Shown here: positions 11,903 to 23,311 of the stretch, piece by piece
Layout: each line of letters begins with the position of its first letter
How positions within the stretch are numbered: position 1 is the first letter of the stretch
Source of the DNA: Tsuneonella aeria
GTDB taxonomy: Bacteria; Pseudomonadota; Alphaproteobacteria; Sphingomonadales; Sphingomonadaceae
Length of the DNA: 64,000 bases
Reading direction: 5' to 3'
Assembly: GCF_009827495.1 (NCBI RefSeq)
Contig: NZ_WTZA01000001.1
Coordinates: 1,431,001-1,495,000, forward strand
The notes under the pieces: model-generated
What the model was told of the DNA's origin: nothing
The model's database searches: none
The model's input: the letters and a program-made list of their open reading frames with translations, nothing else
Position numbers and translations under genes: made by a program

Positions 11903-13492
11903 ATGCTCGAAGCCGCGATGCAGACCCAGCTCAAGACCTACCTCGCCAACCTGCGCGAGCCGATCGAGCTGATCGCCTCGGTGGGCGACGATGCGCGGAG
12001 CCAGCAGACGCGCGAGCTGCTTACCGGCATTGCCGCGCTGCATGACATGGTCAGCGCCAGCTTCGAAGGAACCGACGAACGGCGCCCGAGCTTCATCATT
12101 CGCCGCGCAAGCGATCCGGCGCGCTGGGTGCGCTTTGCCGGCTTGCCGATGGGGCACGAGTTCACCTCCCTCGTCCTGGCCCTGCTGTGGGCCGGTGGCC
12201 ATCCGCCCAAGGTGGACGCTGAACAGCTCCAGCAGATCCGCGATCTGGAAGGCGACTTCGCTTTCGAGATGTATTTCTCCCTATCGTGCCACAATTGCCC
12301 CGACGTGGTGCAGGCCCTGACGCTGATGGCGTTCGAAAATCCGCGCATCACCGCCACCCTGATCGAAGGCGGTGCCTATCAGGACGAGGTCGAGGAACGC
12401 GGGGTCATGGCCGTCCCGGCGACCTTCCTTAACGGCGAACCGTTCTGGAACGGCAAGATGGACCTTGCCGAAATCCTTGCCCGGCTGGACAGCGGCGCAG
12501 GCGACAAGGCGGCGGAGAAGCTGAACGCAGCCGAACCGTTTGAAGTGCTGGTGATCGGCGGCGGCCCGGCCGGCGTCGCGGCGTCGATCTACACCGCGCG
12601 CAAGGGCTTCCGCACGGCCATCGCGGCCGAGCGCATGGGCGGCCAGCTCAACGACACACTGGGCATCGAGAATCTGCCCGGCACCGCCTATACCGAAGGA
12701 CCGCGGCTCGCCGCCGACCTCAAGGCGCAGGTCGACAGCAACGGCATCGAGATCTTCAACCTCGCCCAGGCGGTACGCCTGGAACCAGCCGCGGAAGCCG
12801 GCGGCCTCGCCACCGTGCACTTCGCTGGTGGCGGTGCCCTCAAGGCGCGCAGCGTCATCCTCGCGACGGGCGCCCGCTGGCGCACGCTGGGCGTGCCCGG
12901 TGAAGCGGAATACCGTAACAAGGGGGTGGCCTATTGCCCGCACTGCGACGGTCCCCTGTTCAAGGGTAAGCGCGTGGCCGTGATCGGCGGCGGCAACTCC
13001 GGCGTTGAGGCAGCGATCGATCTTGCGGGCATCGTGAAGCACGTTACACTGGTCGAATACGACAACGTCTTGCGCGCCGACGCTGTCCTGCAGGACAAGC
13101 TGCGCTCCATGGCCAACGTCGAGATCGTGACCAGCGCCCAGACGACCGAGGTGCTCGGCGACAGCGACCGCGTCAACGGCATGGTCCTGCGCGACCGGGA
13201 TAGCGGCGACGAACGTCGGATCGAACTGGAAGGCGTATTCGTCCAGATCGGCCTGGTCCCGAACACCGAATGGCTGGCCGAAAGCGGGCTGGAGCTTTCG
13301 CAGCATGGCGAGATCGTCAACGATATCGCCGGGCGCACGAACCTGCCGGGCGTGTTCGCAGCGGGCGATGCTACCACGGTTCCCTACAAGCAGATCGTGG
13401 TCGCCATGGGTAGCGGATCGAAGGCCGCGCTGGCGGCGTTCGATTACATCATCCGCACCGCGCCGGCCGACCAGATCGCGCAGGCCGCCTGA
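11903..13492 (+). CDS. ahpF: Alkyl hydroperoxide reductase subunit F
   Basis: 529 residues. The N-terminal tandem thioredoxin-fold domain carries C129 and C132 (SCHNCPD). The thioredoxin-reductase-like part has the FAD motif [21 protein letters not shown], redox pair C345/C348 ([12 protein letters not shown]), NADH motif [14 protein letters not shown] and the C-terminal [16 protein letters not shown]. It transfers electrons from NADH to AhpC. AAGGA lies 8 bases before the chosen ATG; an ATG 15 bases later is a weaker choice. All catalytic cysteines are at the E. coli positions. Confidence 0.98.
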   Translation: MLEAAMQTQLKTYLANLREPIELIASVGDDARSQQTRELLTGIAALHDMVSASFEGTDERRPSFIIRRASDPARWVRFAGLPMGHEFTSLVLALLWAGGHPPKVDAEQLQQIRDLEGDFAFEMYFSLSCHNCPDVVQALTLMAFENPRITATLIEGGAYQDEVEERGVMAVPATFLNGEPFWNGKMDLAEILARLDSGAGDKAAEKLNAAEPFEVLVIGGGPAGVAASIYTARKGFRTAIAAERMGGQLNDTLGIENLPGTAYTEGPRLAADLKAQVDSNGIEIFNLAQAVRLEPAAEAGGLATVHFAGGGALKARSVILATGARWRTLGVPGEAEYRNKGVAYCPHCDGPLFKGKRVAVIGGGNSGVEAAIDLAGIVKHVTLVEYDNVLRADAVLQDKLRSMANVEIVTSAQTTEVLGDSDRVNGMVLRDRDSGDERRIELEGVFVQIGLVPNTEWLAESGLELSQHGEIVNDIAGRTNLPGVFAAGDATTVPYKQIVVAMGSGSKAALAAFDYIIRTAPADQIAQAA

Positions 13493-13619
13493 CCTGCGGG
13501 ACAGCCTGGTGATCATCGGTCCAATCTATCAATGAAGCGCAATCAATCGATTTGACCCGCTCGCGGGCGAGGCGCATCATCCTTGTCACATGGCGCAAAA
13601 AAGCGCCGGTGCTTTGTGA

Positions 13620-15848
<2,229 letters not shown>

Positions 15849-15871
15849 CCGGGCCGATCGGATCGTACAGA

Positions 15872-15903
15872 GGCCCCTGGCACGAGATGCCGGGGCCCTT
15901 TTT
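15872..15903 (+). terminator. Rho-independent terminator after katG
   Basis: Stem GGCCCCTGGCA / TGCCGGGGCC with one bulged base and loop CGAGA, followed by a run of T. It ends katG before the convergent smr operon. Confidence 0.85.
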
Positions 15904-15956
15904 GCGTGCAACGGGGCGGCGCAGATAGGTTGGTGCGCGGTCGATTCAGGCCGAAA

Positions 15957-16532
15957 TCAGCGGCGACGCTTCAGCACCAGGTAGAATGCACCTTCCGCGC
16001 CGTGGCGACGGTGCGCCGGACGAATGGCGGCGATATCAGACCGGTGCGGACCGGCGGCGAGCCAGTCGAGCACCTTTGCCCGGATCGCGCCGCGGCGGCT
16101 GCCACGGTCGGCGGCATCGACCGGGCGCGGCTTGCCGGCGATCACAAGCACGACCCGGGCGCCCATCGCCTTGGCCTGCGACAGCCCCGCATCGAGCCGC
16201 GCGTGGGCCTGGTCGAGCGTGTGGCCGTGCAGGTCCAGCGTGAAGTCGGGCGTGATCGCGCCTGCGCGAAAGCGGCGATCCCAGTGCGAATCGAGCCCAG
16301 GCGAGGCAGACGGCGTCCGCTCGCCCGGTGAAGCTGGCAGGCGCGGGCTTTGCGGCGGGTGACGAGGGGGGAGCGAGGGCGGCGGCGTGGCCGCTTTCCC
16401 GACGGGCGTAGCGTCTTCGGACCCGTGCGGTGCGCCCTTCACGCTTCGCACCGGGTGCAGCGCCGTCACCGTCGCCGCCACGTGCGCCCAGGCCGCAGCC
16501 TCCTCCGCGGACAGGCCGCGCGGCGCCTTCAT
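15957..16532 (-). CDS. Smr-domain protein
   Basis: 191 residues. The N-terminal half is a Pro/Ser-rich linker. The C-terminal half is an Smr domain: FTLDLHGHTLDQAHARLDAGL (the LDLHG motif), VVLVIAGKPR, IRAKVLDWLAAG, and HGAEGAFYLVLKRRR. Stand-alone Smr proteins are linked to nucleic acid cleavage or binding. The ATG overlaps the mltA stop (ATGA), so it is the last gene of the timA-like/mltA/smr operon; this small gene order is common in alphaproteobacteria. Confidence 0.87.
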   Translation of the reverse strand: MKAPRGLSAEEAAAWAHVAATVTALHPVRSVKGAPHGSEDATPVGKAATPPPSLPPRHPPQSPRLPASPGERTPSASPGLDSHWDRRFRAGAITPDFTLDLHGHTLDQAHARLDAGLSQAKAMGARVVLVIAGKPRPVDAADRGSRRGAIRAKVLDWLAAGPHRSDIAAIRPAHRRHGAEGAFYLVLKRRR

Positions 16533-17752
16533 CGCTGGCGCAGGCGATCGAGCGTCCCCTTGGGCAGCAGCAGGAGCGCGCTCCCCCGCGCGGACATGCC
16601 CCCGGCGATCGTGCGGGCATCGTCGCCGGCACCCCAGAAGGTGTCGAAGCGGTTAGCCCCCTTGATCGCGCCCCCGGTATCCTGGGCGATCCACAGCCCG
16701 TTTGCTTCGGGCTGGTCCATTTCCAGCCAGACCGGTGCGCCCAGGGGGACGAACGCCGGATCGACGGCGACCGAGCTTTCCCGCCGGACCGGCACGTTGA
16801 GCGCGCCCAATGGACCGTCACCGGTCAGCTCGCGGAAGAAAATCCAGCTCTTGTTCTCGTTCATCACCGCGGCGCCGCCATCGGGCTGCGCGCGCAGGAA
16901 CTGCATGATGCCCTGCATCGATGTGGCGTAGGGTGTGCCGGGACCGATCAGCCCCCGGTCGCGCAGCACTTTGCCGATGCCGAGATATTCGCGGCCGTTC
17001 TGCCCGGCGTATCCGATCCGCATGACCGAACCATCAGGCGCGACCAGGCGCCCTGATCCCTGAATCTGGAGGAAGAAGAATTCTACCGGATCGGCCACCC
17101 AGGCGATCTCCAGCCCACGATTGGCGAGCGCGCCGGAAACGATTTCCGACCTTTCGTAATAGGGCACGAACGCGCCGCTCGCATCGCGCCGCCCCAGTGG
17201 GGCACGGCCTGTACGCTCGGCCGCGGGCACGCTGTCGGGCCAGCCGCGCTCCAGTTCCGGGGGCAGGGAATAGACCGGCTGGCTGTAGCCGGGCAGAGGC
17301 AGGCGCGATCCGCGAATGTCGGGTTCGTAATATCCGGTCGCGAACGCGGTGCCGGGACCCACGCGCACGGTTTCGAAATAGCGATCGAAGAATGCGGTCG
17401 GTTCGGCCGTGCCCCAGCTCCGTGCGGCGGTGCACGCCGGTTCCCAGTGGGATCCGCTCGTCAGCCCGCTGGCATCTGCGCGCGAGAGGAGGCGCGGGCA
17501 GCTTTCCCGGAAGCTCGCGATCGCGGCTGCCGCATCGCCGCGCCCGACGGGAAGCGAGGAGATAGCCGGTCCGGCCGTCAGCCCGGCACTGATCGCGTTG
17601 GTGGGCGTGACCGGCGGAGGTATGACGACGGCTGGCGGCGGGGTCGGCGACGGCGGCAGCGGCACGGGGCCAGTCGCAGGGGGAGGTACCACTCGGCATC
17701 CGGCAAGGGCCAGCGGCACGATTGCGGCCATCGCCGCCACCTTCAAACGCAT
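16529..17752 (-). CDS. mltA: Membrane-bound lytic murein transglycosylase A
   Basis: 407 residues. The chosen ATG gives MRLKVAAMAAIVPLALAGC, a lipoprotein signal with lipobox LAGC, and has GGAAGGGGG upstream; an ATG 18 bases earlier is less likely. The MltA domain is seen (FATGYYEPDIRGSRLPLPGY, FFLQIQGSGRLVAPDGSVMRIGYAGQNGREYLGIGKVL). So is the C-terminal 3D domain (IAQDTGGAIKGANRFDTFWG) with the catalytic Asp. It cleaves peptidoglycan to 1,6-anhydro products in the periplasm. Second gene of its operon, 39 bases after the timA-like gene. Confidence 0.95.
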   Translation of the reverse strand: MRLKVAAMAAIVPLALAGCRVVPPPATGPVPLPPSPTPPPAVVIPPPVTPTNAISAGLTAGPAISSLPVGRGDAAAAIASFRESCPRLLSRADASGLTSGSHWEPACTAARSWGTAEPTAFFDRYFETVRVGPGTAFATGYYEPDIRGSRLPLPGYSQPVYSLPPELERGWPDSVPAAERTGRAPLGRRDASGAFVPYYERSEIVSGALANRGLEIAWVADPVEFFFLQIQGSGRLVAPDGSVMRIGYAGQNGREYLGIGKVLRDRGLIGPGTPYATSMQGIMQFLRAQPDGGAAVMNENKSWIFFRELTGDGPLGALNVPVRRESSVAVDPAFVPLGAPVWLEMDQPEANGLWIAQDTGGAIKGANRFDTFWGAGDDARTIAGGMSARGSALLLLPKGTLDRLRQR

Positions 17753-17791
17753 ATGCCCCCTTCCCGGCATTCGATCCCGCGGACGCGCCGC

Positions 17792-18451
17792 TCAGGCTTC
17801 GTCCGTCTCGTCGAGAAGCCAGTGTGGATCGGCAGTGCGCACGTCGCGCTTGAACGTCCAAAGATCGCGCGCCTCGACCGCGTCGGTGAGCGATCCAGCA
17901 ACGACAGCGCCATCCCGGTCGCGGGTGACGGCCGCGATGTCGGCGACAAACCGCACGGTGACGCGCGCGGTCTGGCCTGCCGCCAGTTCGGCGCTGTCGA
18001 TCACGGCGTCTTCAATCCGGACGAGCCGGTTTTCCAGTGTCTCGCCAGCGGCTTCGCGCGCGTCGATCGCTGCTTCGAAACCGGCGTAAACGTCATCGTC
18101 GCACAGTTCCTTCAGCGTCTCGCGGTCGCCACGCCAGAACGCTTCCAGGATCATGCCGTATGCCGCCTTCGCACCCTCGAGGAACCCCGATACGTCGAAC
18201 GTCTTGTCGGCGGCCGCGATCTCCCGCACGCCGCGCTCCACTGCCGGCAGCGCGCCTTCCAGGGCGGCGGGGCGGAAGGGCTGGGCGTTGCGCGGCGGCG
18301 GCAGCGCGCCCGGCTGATCAGCGCGTCCCGGCTGGTCGAACCGCGTGGGAACCGGCTCCTCCTCGTGCTCGGCACGGCGGCCCAGCACCGAATAGAGGCG
18401 CAGGCCCAGGAATGCCGCGATCATGGCGAGGATGACGATCTGAATAATCAC
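17792..18451 (-). CDS. Tim44-like (TimA-type) inner-membrane protein
   Basis: 219 residues from a GTG giving an N-terminal anchor IIQIVILAMIAAFLGLRLYS, the usual beginning of bacterial Tim44-like proteins. Then come a charged/Pro-rich linker and the Tim44 domain (FLEGAKAAYGMILEAFWRGDRETLKELCDDDVYAGFEAAI, LWTFKRDVRTADPHWLLDETDEA). Mitochondrial Tim44 acts in protein import; the bacterial version has been linked to envelope functions, but its job here is inferred. It is divergent from secB and leads the mltA/smr operon. Confidence 0.88.
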   Translation of the reverse strand: MIIQIVILAMIAAFLGLRLYSVLGRRAEHEEEPVPTRFDQPGRADQPGALPPPRNAQPFRPAALEGALPAVERGVREIAAADKTFDVSGFLEGAKAAYGMILEAFWRGDRETLKELCDDDVYAGFEAAIDAREAAGETLENRLVRIEDAVIDSAELAAGQTARVTVRFVADIAAVTRDRDGAVVAGSLTDAVEARDLWTFKRDVRTADPHWLLDETDEA

Positions 18452-18671
18452 GGTTTCGATCCGTTTTTCACATGGGGCGGCGACGTGCTCACCGGCCGCG
18501 CCCCGGTTTGAACCATGGTGCCCTAGATAGGGGCAAAACACAAACCCGCAACGCACGGGCGGGCCATTCGGGTGCGGCGTTGCGGCCGGCGGCGGGGGGT
18601 GCTAGGCGCGCGGCCATTATCCCCGCGCCAAGCCGCAGCTTCGCGCACAGCCTGCAGGAAACCCCGATACC

Positions 18672-19214
18672 ATGGCCGACGAAGGCGACGTACTGACCAA
18701 CCTCGATCTCGACAACACCGCCGCCGGCAACGGCGCCGACAACCAGCCGGTTGCCGGGATCATCAACCAATACGTCAAGGACCTGTCGGTCGAGAACCCG
18801 AACGCGCCGGCATGCTTCCAGTGGCAGAGCCAGCCGAACATCGATCTGCAGTTCAACATCGGCTCGCAGCGGGTGAACGAGGAACTGCACGAGGTTGAGC
18901 TGAAGGTGAAGGTCACAGCGACGTCCACCGAAGGGGAACTCTACCTTGTCGAGCTGGCCTATTGCGGCCTCATCGGCATGCGCAACATTCCCGAGGAACA
19001 GGGCCATGCGTTCCTGTTCGCCGAAGCGCCGCGCATCCTGTTCCCGTTCGCCCGCCGGGTGATCTCCGATGCCACCCGCGACCTCGGATTCCAGCCGCTG
19101 ATGATCGATCCGATCGATTTCAACGGCCTGTACCTGCAGCAGATGCAGCGCCGCGCCGACGAGGAGGCCGCCGCCGCCGCCAACGGCGTCCCGCCGCCGG
19201 CCGGCCAGGCCTGA
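18672..19214 (+). CDS. secB: Protein-export chaperone SecB
   Basis: 180 residues. The SecB core is clear: INQYVKDLSVENPNAPACFQW, DLQFNIGSQRVNEELHEVELKVKV, YLVELAYCGLIGMRNIPEEQ, LFPFARRVISDATRDLGFQPLMIDPIDF. The tetramer keeps preproteins unfolded and delivers them to SecA. The end (ADEEAAAAANGVPPPAGQA) is a variable tail. It is divergent from the timA-like gene and 31 bases upstream of murJ. Confidence 0.97.
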   Translation: MADEGDVLTNLDLDNTAAGNGADNQPVAGIINQYVKDLSVENPNAPACFQWQSQPNIDLQFNIGSQRVNEELHEVELKVKVTATSTEGELYLVELAYCGLIGMRNIPEEQGHAFLFAEAPRILFPFARRVISDATRDLGFQPLMIDPIDFNGLYLQQMQRRADEEAAAAANGVPPPAGQA

Positions 19215-19245
19215 GAAGTCACGCTCTGTCCCGGGCAATGCGCGG

Positions 19246-20844
19246 GTGAGCAATCTCGTCCGCAGCGTCGGGACGATCGGCGCGCTGACCGCGGTCAGCC
19301 GCGTGTTCGGCTTCATGCGCGACATGCTGCTCAGCCGCGTGCTCGGCGCCGGGCTGGCGGCCGACGCGTGGCAACTCGCCTTCACGCTGCCCAACACCTT
19401 CCGCCGGTTGTTCGCCGAAGGGGCCTTCAGCGTCGCCTTCGTGCCGATGTATTCGCGCAAGCTGCACGCGGAGGACGGGGGAGAGGCGGCGGCGGACGCC
19501 TTTGCCGGCGACGTGCTGTCGGTGTTCGTCTGGGTGCTGCTCGGATTCTCCGCGCTGTGCATGATCGCGATGCCCGGCATCGTCTGGCTGCTCGCGCGCG
19601 AATACCAGGACGTGCCGGGCAAGTTCGAATTGTCAATCTGGCTCAGCCGGATGACATTTCCTTATCTCGGCCTCGTCAGCCTGGTGGCGATGCTGTCCGG
19701 CGTGCTCAATGCGCGGAGCCGCTTCGCCCCCGGCGCCTTCGCCCCGGTGTTCCTCAACATCGTGATGATCGGCGGGATCGTGGCGGGTTGGTATTTGCGC
19801 GGTGACGACGGCAGCGATGCGGTGGTCGCCTGGGCGCTCGCCATTTCGCTGTGCCTCGCCGGGATCGTGCAGCTCGGCTACATGAGCTGGGCCGCCCGGC
19901 GCGCCGGGGTGCGGCTGAAGGTCACGCGGCCGCGGTTTTCGCCCGAGGTCAAGCGACTCGGCATACTGATCCTGCCGGCCACGTTCGGCGCGGGGATCTA
20001 CCAGATCAGCCAGTTGGTCGACACGTTCTTCGCCACCAGCCTGCCGCAGGGATCGCTCACCCTGCTGAAGCTTGCCGACCGGCTGAACCAGATGCCGCTG
20101 GGCATCTTCGGCATCGCGCTCGGCACGGCCATCCTGCCGATGCTGGCGCGCCACATCCAGAGCGGCGACGCGGCCGAAGCGCAGCGCCTGCAGGGCAACG
20201 CGGTAGAAGTCGGCACGCTGCTGACCCTGCCGGCCGCCGCGGCGCTGGCGATCTGCGCGCCGGCCTTCGTCACCGCGTTCTTCGTCGGCGGCAAGATGAC
20301 CATGGCGGATGGGGCGATCATGGCCGACATAGTGGTTGCGCTCGTCTGCGGCCTGCCTGCCTATGTCCTGGTCAAGGTGTTCCAGCCGGCGTTCTTCAGC
20401 CGCGAGGACACCCGCACCCCGGTGTGGATCGCGGCGGCCGCGCTTTCCATCAACATCGCGCTAAATTTCTGGGTCGTGCCGCGATACGGCATCGTCGGCC
20501 TCGCCGCCGCGACGGCGTTCACCGCCACGCTCAACGTGTGCCTGCTGTACATCATGCTGCAGCGCCGCGGCTGGTTCCGCATGACCGCGCGGCTCGCCAG
20601 CCGGATCGCCCGGCAGGTTCTCGCGACCGCGGTGATGGGCGCTTTCCTGTGGTGGCTGATGCCGCGGATGGCGGAATGGTACGCGGGGAACGTCATCGAA
20701 CGCGTTGCCTCGCTCGCGGCGCTGACGCTGGGCGGCCTGGCGATTTTCTTTGGCGCGGCTTTCGTGCTCGGCGCCCTCGACAAGGACCTCATCGGCCAGC
20801 TACGGCGCCGTCGTCCGGGCCGACCGGTCGATCTGGCGGAATAG
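19246..20844 (+). CDS. murJ: Lipid II flippase MurJ
   Basis: 532 residues from a GTG start (SNLVRSVGTIGALTAVSRVFGFMRDMLLSRVLGAG). About 14 membrane helices; typical MurJ stretches include RRLFAEGAFSVAFVPMYSRKL, MTFPYLGLVSLVAMLSGVLNA, ISQLVDTFFATSLPQGSLTLLKLADRLNQMPLGIFGIALGTAILP and KVFQPAFFSREDTRTPVW. It moves lipid II across the inner membrane for peptidoglycan synthesis. It precedes trpS by two bases. Confidence 0.97.
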   Translation: MSNLVRSVGTIGALTAVSRVFGFMRDMLLSRVLGAGLAADAWQLAFTLPNTFRRLFAEGAFSVAFVPMYSRKLHAEDGGEAAADAFAGDVLSVFVWVLLGFSALCMIAMPGIVWLLAREYQDVPGKFELSIWLSRMTFPYLGLVSLVAMLSGVLNARSRFAPGAFAPVFLNIVMIGGIVAGWYLRGDDGSDAVVAWALAISLCLAGIVQLGYMSWAARRAGVRLKVTRPRFSPEVKRLGILILPATFGAGIYQISQLVDTFFATSLPQGSLTLLKLADRLNQMPLGIFGIALGTAILPMLARHIQSGDAAEAQRLQGNAVEVGTLLTLPAAAALAICAPAFVTAFFVGGKMTMADGAIMADIVVALVCGLPAYVLVKVFQPAFFSREDTRTPVWIAAAALSINIALNFWVVPRYGIVGLAAATAFTATLNVCLLYIMLQRRGWFRMTARLASRIARQVLATAVMGAFLWWLMPRMAEWYAGNVIERVASLAALTLGGLAIFFGAAFVLGALDKDLIGQLRRRRPGRPVDLAE

Positions 20845-20846
20845 AA

Positions 20847-21860
20847 ATGCGCGTCGTCTCCGGCATCCAGCCCACTGGCAACCTTCATCTCGGCAACTAC
20901 CTGGGCGCGATCCGCAACTGGGTGCGGATGCAGGACGAACTGGGCGACGATGGCCAGTGCCTGTTCTTCCTGGCCGACCTTCACGCCATCAGCCAGCCGC
21001 ACGAGCCCGCACAGCTGCGCCGCGCCACGCTGGAAATGGCCGCGGCCCTGGTGGCCTGCGGGATCGATCCTGCCCGCTCCGTCCTGTTCAACCAGGCGCA
21101 AGTCCCCGCCCATGCGGAGCTGCAATGGCTGCTCAACGGCACCGCCCGCATGGGCTGGCTCAATCGCATGACGCAGTGGAAGGACAAGGCGGGCAAGAAC
21201 CGCGAAGGCCAGTCGGTGGCGCTGTTCACCTATCCGGTGCTGCAGGCGGCCGACGTGCTGCTTTACCAGGCGACTCACGTCCCGGTGGGCGAGGACCAGA
21301 AGCAGCATCTCGAATTCGCGCGCGACGTCGCGCAGAAGTTCAACAACGACTTCGCGAGCGAAGGTGCTCCGGTCTTCACTTTGCCCGATCCGATCACCCC
21401 GCCCGATGCGGCGCGGATCATGTCCTTGCGCGACGGCGCCGCGAAGATGAGCAAGTCCGATCCCAGCGACATGAGCCGGATCAACCTGGTCGACGATCCC
21501 GATCTCGTCATGACGAAGGTCAAAAAGGCCCGGACCGACCCGGAACCGCTGCCGTCCGAAGCGGCGGGCCTAGCCGGCAGGCCGGAAGCTGCGAACCTCG
21601 TCGCGATCTATGCCGTCCTCACCGGAGAACCGGTAGATTCCGTGCTGGCGCAGATGGGCGGCAAGGGCTTCGGCGCGTTCAAGCCGCTGCTGGGCGAAGT
21701 GCTGGTGGAAACGCTGCGCCCCATATCCGCGCGCTTCCGCGCCTTGCTGGCCGACCGCGAGGAACTGGATGCGATTCTCGCCCGCGGCAGCGCCCGCGCG
21801 CGCGAAATCGCCCAGCCAACGCTCGACAGGACATACGCGGCGCTCGGCCTGGTGCGCTAA
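20847..21860 (+). CDS. trpS: Tryptophanyl-tRNA synthetase
   Basis: 337 residues, class I synthetase. The HIGH-type motif HLGN is at residues 14-17 (SGIQPTGNLHLGNYLGAIRNW) and KMSKS at 200-204. GEDQKQHLEFARD and TDPEPLPSE are also typical. It charges tRNA-Trp. Only two bases separate it from the murJ stop, so the two are one transcript. Confidence 0.98.
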   Translation: MRVVSGIQPTGNLHLGNYLGAIRNWVRMQDELGDDGQCLFFLADLHAISQPHEPAQLRRATLEMAAALVACGIDPARSVLFNQAQVPAHAELQWLLNGTARMGWLNRMTQWKDKAGKNREGQSVALFTYPVLQAADVLLYQATHVPVGEDQKQHLEFARDVAQKFNNDFASEGAPVFTLPDPITPPDAARIMSLRDGAAKMSKSDPSDMSRINLVDDPDLVMTKVKKARTDPEPLPSEAAGLAGRPEAANLVAIYAVLTGEPVDSVLAQMGGKGFGAFKPLLGEVLVETLRPISARFRALLADREELDAILARGSARAREIAQPTLDRTYAALGLVR

Positions 21861-21989
21861 CTTTTCTGAAGTACACCATTCAAACTCGGTTCACCGCACC
21901 TACTTTACACCCTGCCGCACAGATGACAGCCTGAGCCGGTCCGATACCGGGCCGACCGCGCTCGTCGCTTTCGATCAAGGGGTTCGCCA

Positions 21990-22697
21990 ATGTCATTTCT
22001 GACCGATTGGGGTCGCAAGTTGAAGATGGTCGCAGTGCCGCTGGCACTGGGCGCCCTCGCAGCCTGCGCCACCCCGTTCAACGCCAATGTCCAGCGCTAT
22101 CAGGCGCAGCTTCCCGCGCCGCAGGGCCAGACGTTCGCCGTGGTGGCCGAAGATCCCTCGCTCGCCGGCGGGCTGGAGTTTTCGCAGTACGCGGACTTCG
22201 TCGAAGCCAACATGACCCGGCTGGGTTACACCCAGGCCGCATCGCCGCAGTCAGCCGACCTGCTCGTCCGCTTCGATTACGGCGTCGACCGGGGGCGCGA
22301 ACGCGTCCGCCGCACCGGCTTCCGCGATCCGTTCTATAGCCCGTGGTATGGCTACAGCCGTTTCGGCTACAGCCGCGGCTATTGGGGTCCGTCGTGGGGC
22401 GGCCGCGGTTACTGGGGCCGGCCGTGGAGCTACGGCTTCTATGATCCGTGGTTCGACAACGGCGTCGACGTTTACACCGTTTACAACAGCGAGATCGACC
22501 TGAAGATCGATTCGCGCGCCACCGGCCAGCGCCTCTTCGAAGGCAAGGCCCAGGCAGTGTCCACGTCCAACCGGTTGCAGTACCTCGTGCCCAACCTGGT
22601 CGAGGCGATGTTCACCGACTTCCCCGGCCGCAGTGGTGAGACGGTGCGCATCTCGATTGCGCCGGAAAACCAGCCGGTCCAGCGCAACCGGCGCTGA
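21990..22697 (+). CDS. DUF4136-like lipoprotein
   Basis: 235 residues. Signal with lipobox (MVAVPLALGALAAC), then the DUF4136 pattern: QGQTFAVVAEDPSLAGGLEFSQYADFVEANMTRLGYTQAASPQSADLLVRFDYGVD. The centre is very rich in Tyr, Trp and Gly (WYGYSRFGYSRGYWGPSWGG). It ends with LVEAMFTDFPGRSGETVRISI. An outer-membrane or periplasmic lipoprotein of unknown function, flanked by gaps and probably transcribed alone. Confidence 0.8.
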   Translation: MSFLTDWGRKLKMVAVPLALGALAACATPFNANVQRYQAQLPAPQGQTFAVVAEDPSLAGGLEFSQYADFVEANMTRLGYTQAASPQSADLLVRFDYGVDRGRERVRRTGFRDPFYSPWYGYSRFGYSRGYWGPSWGGRGYWGRPWSYGFYDPWFDNGVDVYTVYNSEIDLKIDSRATGQRLFEGKAQAVSTSNRLQYLVPNLVEAMFTDFPGRSGETVRISIAPENQPVQRNRR

Positions 22698-22761
22698 TCG
22701 CGAAACCTTTGGGGGCAACCTCGAGCGGGGCGGGTCGCAGAGATGCGGCCCGCCCTTTCGC

Positions 22762-23301
22762 TTATGCCAGCGCTCCGCCGGTGAAATCGTCCCGCGTGAT
22801 TTCGTAAACGACATGTCGCACCGGGCGGCCCTGGTAAGCGCCGTCTTCCACCCAGCCTTCGACCAGCCGGCCGCCGACCCTTTCGATCGCCTTGCGCGAA
22901 CGGAGATTGCCTTCCCCGATGCGGAACAGGACGCGGGGAAAACGGGCAAGCGCATGGCCGATCATCAGCCGCTTGATCTCGCGATTCATCCCGGTTCCCC
23001 AGTGCGTGCGGGCAAGGAATGTCCAGCCGATCTCGATCTCGCGCGGGTCGAGCGGGCAGGGACGGAATTGCGAGCTCCCCGCGATGGCGCCGCTCGGGCG
23101 ATGGACCGCCACCAGCGCACCGCCGGCCGCCAGCGCGTCTTCGAAGAACGTGCGGAATACGTCTTCCCGCCAGCGGTCGTGCACGGGGTGCTGTTCCCAC
23201 AACAGCGGGTCGCGCGCGACCGCGTAGAGCGCGTCCCAGTCGTCCGCCTGCAGTGGCCGCAAATGGACGGCGCCGCCCTGGAGAATAGGCTGGCGGTTCA
23301 C
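22762..23301 (-). CDS. GNAT-family N-acetyltransferase (RimJ/RimL-like)
   Basis: 179 residues from a GTG start. GNAT pattern: VHLRPLQADDWDALYAVARDPLLWEQHP, ALVAVHRPSGAIAGSS, EIEIGWTFLARTHWGTGMNREIKRLMIGHAL (acetyl-CoA site region) and NLRSRKAIERVGGRLVEG. Acetylates an amino group on an unknown small molecule or protein. Ten bases upstream of it (its 5' side) ends the aminotransferase, so they may be co-transcribed. Confidence 0.85.
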   Translation of the reverse strand: MNRQPILQGGAVHLRPLQADDWDALYAVARDPLLWEQHPVHDRWREDVFRTFFEDALAAGGALVAVHRPSGAIAGSSQFRPCPLDPREIEIGWTFLARTHWGTGMNREIKRLMIGHALARFPRVLFRIGEGNLRSRKAIERVGGRLVEGWVEDGAYQGRPVRHVVYEITRDDFTGGALA

Positions 23302-23311
23302 GCCCGCCCCG